A DNA stretch of 5,213 bases from an uncultured Bacteroidales bacterium (GTDB taxonomy: Bacteria; Bacteroidota; Bacteroidia; Bacteroidales; P3), in assembly GCA_900319595.1 (NCBI GenBank), contig ONOZ01000267.1, positions 1-5,213 of the forward strand, written 5' to 3'. This document shows positions 1 to 5,213 of the stretch, in pieces. The translations under genes were made by a program, and so were the position numbers. The notes below the pieces were generated by a model. It made no database searches, had not been told where the DNA came from, and saw only the letters and a list, made by a program, of their open reading frames with translations. Within the stretch, counting starts at the first letter, position 1; every line of letters starts with the position of its first letter.

Positions 1-2
1 CA

Positions 3-86
3 CCATTATTTTTAGGTGCTTTTGACAGCGAAAAGATTGCTTTTCTAATTGGAAATTATGCAGAAAATTGCAGAAAAAGTCTATGA
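3..86 (+). CDS. C-terminal fragment of an unidentified plus-strand gene
   Basis: An open frame enters from the left edge and ends at TGA (84-86), giving 27 residues that start PLFLGAFDSEKIAFL and end in CRKSL. The mix of hydrophobic and charged residues looks like the end of a normal protein. The position also fits: a strong terminator hairpin begins 44 bases after the stop, and the next gene converges from the other side. I do not recognise the family from so short a tail. A minus-strand frame is also open over much of this stretch but has no start codon until position 6, so it is the weaker alternative. The identity is unknown and the call rests mostly on context. Confidence 0.45.
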   Translation, partial: PLFLGAFDSEKIAFLIGNYAENCRKSL

Positions 87-105
87 GTACGAATTCCTAA
101 AATAG

Positions 106-139
106 TAAGAAAAAAATAGTATCTAATAAGAAAAAAATA
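106..139. repeat. 13-bp direct repeat TAAGAAAAAAATA
   Basis: Two identical copies lie at 106-118 and 127-139, offset by 21 bp. The second copy forms the foot of the terminator stem. In such AT-rich DNA this may be slippage or local duplication with no function of its own. Confidence 0.6.
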
Positions 140-180
140 ATCAGCGATAAAATTTTTTTTTCACCGCTGATTATTTTTTT
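131..180. terminator. Bidirectional intrinsic terminator
   Basis: The arm AAAAAAATAATCAGCG (131-146) is perfectly complementary to CGCTGATTATTTTTTT (165-180), giving a 16-bp stem around an 18-base loop. The arm ends are A and T tracts, so the RNA from either strand forms a hairpin whose 3' side ends in a run of U. It lies between the plus-strand frame ending at 86 and the minus-strand gene ending at 350, the expected place for a terminator shared by convergent units. The GC part of the stem is short (core CAGCG), so termination strength is uncertain. Confidence 0.8.
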
Positions 181-333
181 TATCACTGTGATTATTACAA
201 CAAATCAACATAAGGGTAAATTTCTATCTCTCCGTAACAAAATTGCAACCGATTTTTCGTTTTTATTTTTCATAAAAAATAGAATTTATTAAATTTGTAA
301 CATAGCCTCCCCTATAAAATTCTTAGGAAAATG

Positions 334-364
334 CAAAGTTACAAAAAATTTACCACATACGCAA
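334..364 (-). promoter_or_regulatory. Candidate promoter downstream of the DUF4831 gene
   Basis: On the minus strand TAACTTTG (341 to 334) matches the Bacteroidota -7 consensus TAnnTTTG. Two TTG triplets lie upstream, ending 20 and 23 bases before it, either of which could be the -33 element. Most of the element overlaps the last codons of the DUF4831 gene (stop at 350-352). It faces the 350-to-131 gap, so transcription from it would reach the terminator hairpin after about 200 nt. No convincing gene lies in that stretch. The neighbourhood resembles the aguA promoter: AATTGTT sits at the same distance upstream in both. Confidence 0.4.
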
Positions 365-1492
365 CAATTCGCCGGTATTTTCATCAAACAAAACATTGCT
401 ATTATGGTCGGTAGTATAGTTTATATTACCATATTGCATAAGTTTGACAATTTTGGAAGTATTTTGCATATCCACACCCTGCAAAGTTACTTTCACATTT
501 TGCGGTTGAATATAATAAACTCCCGCCCCCTCTTTATCCAATTTCTTCTTTGTCTGCTCACTTATATATTTGCCTGTCGCTGTTTTTGAGTTTTGATCAG
601 TAGTTACATAAGAATGCAATCGAGCATTTATCTTTATGCCCTCACCTTTTTCGTTTAAATCCAGAAGACCAGCAGTTTGTGAAAATTTACATACAGGTAC
701 TATCAAATCTTCTTCTAAAATTATAGGCTTTTCTGGAGTTATAACAAAAACATATTCCTCTATTGTACTTTCCTCTATTCCTGTAAAAAGGGATACGTAA
801 CTATTTATAATCTCGTCTAATTGTTTATACATATAATCAACAGTTGTGTTCATATATGTTCCTTCCCAACCACCTGAAAGTAGTTCTATTTGTTTTTCCC
901 TTAATCTTTTTATTTCAGCAACTGTTTTTTCTGCCGTCATTTGCGGGTATTTTGTCAAAAGACCTCGTTGCAAAAGTTTTTGTTCATATGTAGGAATAAC
1001 GGCAAGAGATGTATTAACATTGTTTTGTATATTTTCTTTTTCATATTTAATATGCTTCCTGCCATTTTGTCCATTTTCATCTTTGCCAACAATACTATTA
1101 GAATTATTTCCTTTGGCAATCACACTTTTAAGAGTTCCCGCCGAAGTTCGCTCTATCGTAAATTTGTCGCTTGCATTGATTAAATACTTTTTATCCTCGT
1201 TTGGTGCAATTCTCTCACAAATGTCTGCACTCAACACACGATAAGAAATATCATTTTTCAAAGCCGAATTATCAATACCTAAAAGATAGGCACTTTGTGA
1301 ATAGATTCCTTGCGTACGAGTTACCTTCTCTACCTTAAAACGAATGACCAACTCTGTTTTTGGCAAAAAATAAACAGTCCCATCGCCATTGCCTTTATTA
1401 TTATTTAAAGGAAACGATTTGTATCCTTGTGCCATTAGAAAATTGCCACATAATAAGGAAATTACTAATGATAATAAACCTATTTTCTTCAT
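350..1492 (-). CDS. DUF4831-type exported protein
   Basis: This 380-residue protein of unknown function resembles the DUF4831 family of Bacteroidales, recognised from memory of the family pattern. Residues 1-21 form a signal peptide: MKK, a hydrophobic core, then a likely cut after MA before QGYK. Cys15 is preceded by Leu rather than a small residue, so it is a poor lipobox, and a periplasmic or surface location fits better than a lipoprotein. The family-like N-terminal pattern VYFLPKTELVIRFKVEKV spans 40-57. A charged helical segment follows at about 185-206 (TAEKTVAEIKRLREKQIELL), and a second at 220-238 leads into LFTGIEE. The C-terminal part has GVYYIQPQNVKVTL (324-337) and MQYGNI (352-357). 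The length is close to what I recall for the family. The ATG lies 16 bases after the WG gene's stop, with AAGAG a few bases upstream as a weak ribosome site and no -7 element, so it is probably co-transcribed with the WG gene. The family's biochemical role is unknown to me. Confidence 0.85.
   Translation of the reverse strand: MKKIGLLSLVISLLCGNFLMAQGYKSFPLNNNKGNGDGTVYFLPKTELVIRFKVEKVTRTQGIYSQSAYLLGIDNSALKNDISYRVLSADICERIAPNEDKKYLINASDKFTIERTSAGTLKSVIAKGNNSNSIVGKDENGQNGRKHIKYEKENIQNNVNTSLAVIPTYEQKLLQRGLLTKYPQMTAEKTVAEIKRLREKQIELLSGGWEGTYMNTTVDYMYKQLDEIINSYVSLFTGIEESTIEEYVFVITPEKPIILEEDLIVPVCKFSQTAGLLDLNEKGEGIKINARLHSYVTTDQNSKTATGKYISEQTKKKLDKEGAGVYYIQPQNVKVTLQGVDMQNTSKIVKLMQYGNINYTTDHNSNVLFDENTGELLRMW
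481..490 (-). repeat. Internal copy of the GTAACTTTGC 10-mer
   Basis: The minus strand here reads GTAACTTTGC, identical to the copies near the aguA start, the WG gene start and the DUF4831 gene end. It encodes part of KVTLQ (residues 334-338 of the DUF4831 protein). No TTG lies at a suitable -33 distance, so this copy is probably fortuitous and not a promoter. Confidence 0.5.
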
Positions 1493-1508
1493 ATCTCTTA
1501 TATTTTTT

Positions 1509-3239
1509 TTAATCTTTAATAATTTTTATTAAAGTTTGTTTGCCATTTTTATCTGTAACCCTAACAGTATTTTTCTTCAATAAACCACTCATACTTAGGA
1601 GCGATGCCGTGTTATTCAAATCTACATAATTTTCGTCTAATATAGTTTGAATGATATTGAACTCTCTATCAATTTGGTATAGTTTGGTATCTTTTACAAC
1701 GTACGCTACCCCATTATTAAAGCCTGTTGCGAAACTAAAATACTGCTCTGTCAAAGGTTCATATGTTTTACTATTAAAATAAGACCAACCTTTTTTTGTC
1801 CTAGCACAAAGTATTCCATCTTTATCTGAGCCAATACTTAGAAATCTACCCGCAATTTCCGCACCATTAAAATACAATCTCTTCCATTCTTTCTTTACTT
1901 TGTATTCTATATAGTTTTGCATTGGTAATACGCTCTTCGTTTTTGGAAAATCCCTTTTTTTACCATCCTCTTGCAATATCACAGAGTTAGTTTTGCCATC
2001 GTAAAAAACTATACAAGTCTTTGCCGTTGAAGCACGCACCTTCCCATATTCGAAAGGTATTATCTCATTATTTTTCATATCAACCGCACCCCATTTATCT
2101 TTTTTACGTACTATCAACTTACCATTTACCTGTGCAAATACATCAAAGTATTGTGGAGCAATCAACCAACCTCTTTTTGATGAACGAACTCCATAGTTTA
2201 GCATACTATCTGCAATATATATAGCCTCGTTTCCTTGTTTGTAAGACACAAAATCCTTTATATTTCCGTCAAAAACATCTAAATTCGTATTGTTTTCGTC
2301 TAATATATAAGTCTTGTTCTCATTTTTTGCTACAAAAAGTTGATTTTCTTTAATGGTAACAAGTTTTATATCATCATAAACAGCAGGAATTAACACCACA
2401 TAATTACTTCCAACAATTCCCTTGCGACCGTTATCTGTAAAAATGAAATATTCTGACGAATTTATAGGCTCTACATTTTGATATATAGGATTAAAAAGCA
2501 AATTTCCTTGAGCATCATACAACGCTTGCTTTCCCGTTTGTTGAGCAAAAGCCTTAATATAGAACTTATCATTTTTACTTATAACCGTCAAATCGTCATA
2601 TTCCGCTTTTGAAATAACTTTTCCATCCTTATTTATTAGTCCCAAAACGTCCATTCCGTTCTTTTGTCCTGTATAAGCGTATAATTCCCCTGCAATAACC
2701 GTTTGTATTCGCCTATATTTATTACTTACAAGTTCATTTCCCATAGCATCTAACAATCCATAGGCAGATTTACGTTTGAAAACTACAACATTGTCTGCTT
2801 TTGAAACAATTTCTACATCATCAGGATTGATTTTTTTACCATCTTTACCCAAAAGTATCAGTTTATCGCTATCATATACCAACGCACTACCACTTTGAAA
2901 GACATTCAAAAGACTTTCATCTGCACGATTGTATGGAGTTTCTAAAGGATAAATGGCAGAAGTTATCAAATTGCCTACTGTATCCGCAAATCCTGCTCGA
3001 TTATTTTTAATATAAGTAATAACCCCATCGCTCAAAACGTCAATTGAGTCATAATAGTATTCCAAAATCATTGTCTTATTCTTAAAGACCGCCCACTTAC
3101 TATCTTGTTTTACAGCAAAAAAATCGCCCTGCAACGATATTATGGCATCACTACCACTATAAAGTTTTTCAAATTTAGGTTGTGCTACTATATTTAGCCA
3201 AACAAACGCCGTAACTAATAAACATATTGCTTTTTTCAT
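1509..3239 (-). CDS. Exported WG-repeat protein
   Basis: This 576-residue protein is built from degenerate WG repeats (beta-rich units of about 20-25 residues with a [KR]-x-G-[LFW] opening, a DxxG turn and a [IP]xYDxI-like end). Clear units are at 48-69 (KWAVF...YYYDSI), 81-98 (RAGFADTVGNLI), 159-181 (YGLLDAMGNEL), 199-220 (LGLINKDGKVI...YDDL), 237-259 (KQALYDAQGNLL), 273-294 (KGIVG...VYDDI), 356-369, 382-403 (KWGAVDMKNNEIIPFEYG) and 483-507 (KGWSYFN). Residues 1-19 form a signal peptide, with likely cleavage in VA-QPKF, so the product should be periplasmic or on the surface. I see no catalytic motif, membrane anchor or sorting domain. WG repeats are generally viewed as structural or binding modules, and the partner here is unknown. 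The ATG lies 15 bases after the aguA stop and 23 bases after a -7-like element, so it may be read both from its own promoter and through aguA. Confidence 0.87.
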   Translation of the reverse strand: MKKAICLLVTAFVWLNIVAQPKFEKLYSGSDAIISLQGDFFAVKQDSKWAVFKNKTMILEYYYDSIDVLSDGVITYIKNNRAGFADTVGNLITSAIYPLETPYNRADESLLNVFQSGSALVYDSDKLILLGKDGKKINPDDVEIVSKADNVVVFKRKSAYGLLDAMGNELVSNKYRRIQTVIAGELYAYTGQKNGMDVLGLINKDGKVISKAEYDDLTVISKNDKFYIKAFAQQTGKQALYDAQGNLLFNPIYQNVEPINSSEYFIFTDNGRKGIVGSNYVVLIPAVYDDIKLVTIKENQLFVAKNENKTYILDENNTNLDVFDGNIKDFVSYKQGNEAIYIADSMLNYGVRSSKRGWLIAPQYFDVFAQVNGKLIVRKKDKWGAVDMKNNEIIPFEYGKVRASTAKTCIVFYDGKTNSVILQEDGKKRDFPKTKSVLPMQNYIEYKVKKEWKRLYFNGAEIAGRFLSIGSDKDGILCARTKKGWSYFNSKTYEPLTEQYFSFATGFNNGVAYVVKDTKLYQIDREFNIIQTILDENYVDLNNTASLLSMSGLLKKNTVRVTDKNGKQTLIKIIKD

Positions 3240-3254
3240 ATATTCAAAATCTTT

Positions 3255-4319
3255 TTATTCGGCAAAGTTACTAAAAATTTTTGGTTCTTGTTGCGAAAGG
3301 CAATGAAAACTTCCTAAACCCCAAACAATATCTGTAGAATCTATACCTATAATTTCCCTATCTTTGAATATTTGCTCAAATATTTGTATTGCCTTGTCGT
3401 CGTTTTTACATTTATACGTTGGAATTATAACTTTTTTGTTTGCAATATAGAAATTCGCATAGGAAGCGGGAAGTTTTTGCTCTTCATATATAACCGCTTG
3501 TGGCATTAATATTTCTACAATGTTAGGCTGTTTCCCATTTGACAGACGAGTTTTTTTTAATAAATTTAGATTTTCATTTAATATGTTATAATCCTCTGTA
3601 TTTCTGTCCTCACTTACCATTGTTATCAGGGTATCTTCATCTACAAAACGTGTCAAATCGTCAATATGTCCGTCTGTGTCGTCTCCCTCTACCCCATCTT
3701 TTAGCCAAAGAATATTATTTACCCCATAATAATCGTGCAAATACTGTTCTATCTCGCCTTTATTTAGTTCAGGGTTTCGATTTTCGTTCAAAAGACATGC
3801 TTCTGTTGTAATCACATCTCCCCTTCCATTGAAATCAACACTACCCCCTTCCATTACAATATCTGCTATAAATTCTTTCAAATTCAAATATTGGGCAATA
3901 TGACGAGGAATTAAATTATCTTTATCGTGAGGGTATTTTCCTCCCCAGGCATTGTACTTCCAATTAACTATTGCTTTGTCTTGTTTATCGTTAATAACAA
4001 AAGCGGGACCGTGGTCTCTAATCCAAGCATCGTTAGTTTCAAACAGATGAAAATGAATTTTGGACATATCGGCTCCAATTTTATGCAAATCTTGCTCTAC
4101 TTTAATTTGCATATCTTGATTCAAAACATTGATATGCACTTTCTCGTCTTTTGCAAGTTGTTTTATAAACTCATTATAATAAGGAAAGATTGTTTGGATT
4201 TTGCCCGGCCACGAATTTTCGTTATGAGGATACGACAACCACGTTGCCTCGTGCTGTACCCATTCTGCCGGAAAATAAAACCCATAATCTATTGGTTTGA
4301 TTATATCACGTATATTCAT
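3255..4319 (-). CDS. aguA: Agmatine deiminase (agmatine iminohydrolase)
   Basis: This enzyme hydrolyses agmatine to N-carbamoylputrescine and ammonia in the cytoplasm; the neighbouring AguB continues to putrescine. It belongs to the agmatine deiminase / Porphyromonas-type peptidylarginine deiminase fold family. Counting from the ATG, the hallmarks in order are WIRDHGP (99-105), MEGGSVDFNGRGDVITTEAC followed by LLNENRNP (156-183), DTDGHIDDLTRF with the active-site His218 (214-225), and GLGSFHCLSQQEP (334-346), in which Cys340 should be the nucleophile. The lack of a signal peptide separates it from secreted peptidylarginine deiminases. I chose the ATG at 4319 (354 residues). A frame extended to a TTG at 4331 would add only MQNN, and no ribosome site favours it. 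Length and motifs indicate an intact gene. A -7-like element 33 bases upstream suggests its own promoter in addition to any read-through from aguB. Confidence 0.95.
   Translation of the reverse strand: MNIRDIIKPIDYGFYFPAEWVQHEATWLSYPHNENSWPGKIQTIFPYYNEFIKQLAKDEKVHINVLNQDMQIKVEQDLHKIGADMSKIHFHLFETNDAWIRDHGPAFVINDKQDKAIVNWKYNAWGGKYPHDKDNLIPRHIAQYLNLKEFIADIVMEGGSVDFNGRGDVITTEACLLNENRNPELNKGEIEQYLHDYYGVNNILWLKDGVEGDDTDGHIDDLTRFVDEDTLITMVSEDRNTEDYNILNENLNLLKKTRLSNGKQPNIVEILMPQAVIYEEQKLPASYANFYIANKKVIIPTYKCKNDDKAIQIFEQIFKDREIIGIDSTDIVWGLGSFHCLSQQEPKIFSNFAE
3263..3270 (-). promoter_or_regulatory. Candidate -7 element for the WG gene, inside aguA
   Basis: The minus strand reads TAACTTTG, matching TAnnTTTG, 23 bases before the WG gene ATG. 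The same bases encode the final SNFA of AguA just before its stop. A -33 element is weak: only TTTCG lies at the distance where the other copies have TTG. It may allow the WG and DUF4831 genes to be expressed independently of the agmatine genes. Confidence 0.45.
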
Positions 4320-4352
4320 ATTGTTTTGCAATTACTTTTATTAGGAATTGTG

Positions 4353-4386
4353 CAAAGTTACCACAAATTTTCATTAGTTGTAACAA
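4353..4386 (-). promoter_or_regulatory. Candidate aguA promoter
   Basis: In the 121-bp aguB-aguA gap the minus strand carries TAACTTTG (4360 to 4353), a match to the Bacteroidota -7 consensus, 33 bases before the aguA ATG. A TTG (4386 to 4384) ends 23 bases upstream, slightly wide for the usual -33 spacing. The rest of the gap has two CTTTAA-containing short palindromes (4399-4406 and 4428-4436) but no GC-rich hairpin followed by a T run, so aguB transcripts may read through into aguA. Confidence 0.6.
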
Positions 4387-4440
4387 TTTGCCTGTATTCT
4401 TTAAAGCCAGCCCAATTTCTAACTAATCCTTTAAGGTATT

Positions 4441-5213
4441 CTACTCTCTATATTTTTTGATAATATCCTGGTAAGAATCTACTCTCCTATCCCTAAAAAA
4501 TGGCCAATGTACGCGATAAGAATCCGTCTTGTTCAAATCTATCTCCACAACTTTATTCTCCTCCTTGTCAAAAGATGCCTCATACAAAATAGTTCCAAAA
4601 GGATTAGAAACAAAACTTCCACCCCAAAACTGCATACTTCCCTCTTTTCCCGTACGATTTACACTCACCGTATGAACCCCATTGGATATCGCATGCCCTC
4701 TTTGTATAGTTTGCCATGCGTAATATTGTTCTTTGTTAGTCGTCTCGTCTTGTTGCTCTGCCCAACCAATAGCAGTCGGATAAAAAATAATTTCTGCTCC
4801 CTGCATTGCCACCAACCGCGAAGCCTCAGGATACCAGTGGTCCCAACAAATCAACACCCCTATCTTACCAAACTTGGTTTGAAAAACTTTGTATCCCAAA
4901 TCTCCGGGCGTAAAATAAAACTTTTCATAATAACCCGGATCATCTGGAATATGCATCTTGCGATATTTCCCCAAATATGTACCATCGGCATCAATAACTG
5001 CAGTAGTATTGTAATAAAGCCCTGCCATCTGCTTTTCAAACATAGAGGCTACAATCACAATTCCCAACTCTTTTGCCAAAGAACAAAGGAGTTCTGTCGT
5101 ATTTCCCGGTATTTGCTCTGCCAAAGCAAAGTTGTTGTAATCTTCTTTGTCACAAAAATATAAAGAAGCAAATAATTCTTGCATACAAACTATGTTTGCA
5201 CCTTCTTTAGCTA
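4441..5213 (-). CDS. aguB: N-carbamoylputrescine amidase, 5' end cut by window
   Basis: This nitrilase-superfamily amidase cleaves N-carbamoylputrescine to putrescine, CO2 and ammonia in the cytoplasm, completing the agmatine route started by AguA. The Glu-Lys-Cys triad is visible: Glu in VCMQELF (codon 5178-5176), Lys in YRKMHIP, and Cys in GVLICWDHWYPE (codon 4848-4846). Other family marks are DADGTYLGKYRK, DDPGYYEKFYFTPGD, IFYPTAIGW, WGGSFVSNPFGTI and the C-terminal FFRDRRVDSY. The frame has no stop up to the right edge. The first ATG in view (5184) is internal, because it sits only two residues before the catalytic Glu and the upstream residues AKEGANIVC also fit the family. About 256 residues are visible against roughly 290-300 for the family, so around 35-40 N-terminal residues lie outside. 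No damage is seen in the visible part. Confidence 0.95.
   Translation of the reverse strand, partial: AKEGANIVCMQELFASLYFCDKEDYNNFALAEQIPGNTTELLCSLAKELGIVIVASMFEKQMAGLYYNTTAVIDADGTYLGKYRKMHIPDDPGYYEKFYFTPGDLGYKVFQTKFGKIGVLICWDHWYPEASRLVAMQGAEIIFYPTAIGWAEQQDETTNKEQYYAWQTIQRGHAISNGVHTVSVNRTGKEGSMQFWGGSFVSNPFGTILYEASFDKEENKVVEIDLNKTDSYRVHWPFFRDRRVDSYQDIIKKYRE

Larger units (their letters stand above)
87..349. other. Convergent intergenic region
   Basis: This very AT-rich 263-bp gap separates the plus-strand fragment from the end of the DUF4831 gene. It holds a 13-bp direct repeat, a strong bidirectional hairpin, an 11-bp palindrome ATCACTGTGAT (182-192), and a minus-strand -7-like promoter element at 334-341. 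It also holds a purine run AGGGGAGG on the minus strand (313 to 306), which resembles a ribosome-binding site. An ATG two bases beyond that run opens only a four-codon frame (289-303). A second minus-strand ATG at 273 opens a 22-codon frame ending at 205. Neither small frame can be supported as a real gene from sequence alone. Confidence 0.6.

Noticed and set aside
1..97. Minus-strand open frame through the left edge
   Set aside because: It has no start codon until position 6 and lies across the terminator-proximal end of a more plausible plus-strand frame.
182..192. ATCACTGTGAT palindrome resembling half-sites of a CRP-type operator
   Set aside because: It lies beyond the terminator between convergent genes with no promoter to control, and the one-base centre does not fit a standard CRP site.
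290..297. Plus-strand TAAATTTG matching TAnnTTTG
   Set aside because: It would transcribe only antisense to the DUF4831 gene, has no clear -33 partner, and such matches are common in AT-rich DNA.
846..1244. Plus-strand open frames opposite the DUF4831 gene, looking hydrophobic and membrane-like
   Set aside because: AT-rich antisense of Lys/Glu/Asn codons naturally reads as Phe/Leu/Ile. No start context or family pattern supports them.
4306..4374. A 22-codon minus-strand frame (starts MKICGNFAQ) across the aguB-aguA gap that overlaps the aguA start
   Set aside because: It spans the candidate aguA promoter, so transcripts starting there would lack its start codon, and it has no ribosome site. 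Likely chance.
3927..4460. A 177-residue plus-strand open frame opposite aguA
   Set aside because: It lies antisense to a well-supported enzyme gene and its Cys/Ile/Leu/Tyr-rich translation matches no family I know. It is a shadow of aguA.
4507..5163. A 218-residue plus-strand open frame opposite aguB
   Set aside because: It is the antisense shadow of a strongly conserved nitrilase-family gene, with an implausible basic, Cys/Ile/Leu-rich composition.

Overview
The window looks like a low-GC chromosome segment from a Bacteroidota organism, most likely of the order Bacteroidales. The evidence is a DUF4831-type protein, a secreted WG-repeat protein, signal peptides ending in 'AQ', TAnnTTTG-type promoter elements, and start codons without clear Shine-Dalgarno sequences. 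I cannot name a genus.

Four genes lie head to tail on the minus strand and fill positions 350-5213. In transcription order they are: aguB (N-carbamoylputrescine amidase, N-terminus cut off by the right edge), aguA (agmatine deiminase, complete), a 576-residue exported WG-repeat protein, and a 380-residue exported DUF4831-type protein. aguB and aguA are separated by 121 bp if aguA starts at its ATG. The later junctions are only 15 and 16 bp. AguA and AguB together convert agmatine to putrescine through N-carbamoylputrescine in the cytoplasm. The other two products are predicted to be exported. No shared function with the agmatine enzymes is evident, and their proximity may only reflect dense gene packing.

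The left 349 bases hold a probable 3' end of a plus-strand gene (3-86). A perfect 16-bp hairpin flanked by A and T tracts (131-180) follows it and can serve as a terminator for both converging transcription units.

The most notable non-coding signal is the 10-mer GTAACTTTGC, found four times on the minus strand in 5.2 kb. It contains the Bacteroidota -7 promoter element. One copy lies just before aguA. One is embedded in the last codons of aguA, just before the WG gene. One lies past the end of the last gene, facing the terminator, where it could start a short unannotated transcript of about 200 nt. The fourth is inside the DUF4831 gene and is probably fortuitous. Apart from this I see ordinary metabolic and envelope genes, and no mobile element, CRISPR array, tRNA or rRNA. 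I did not find a convincing novel system.
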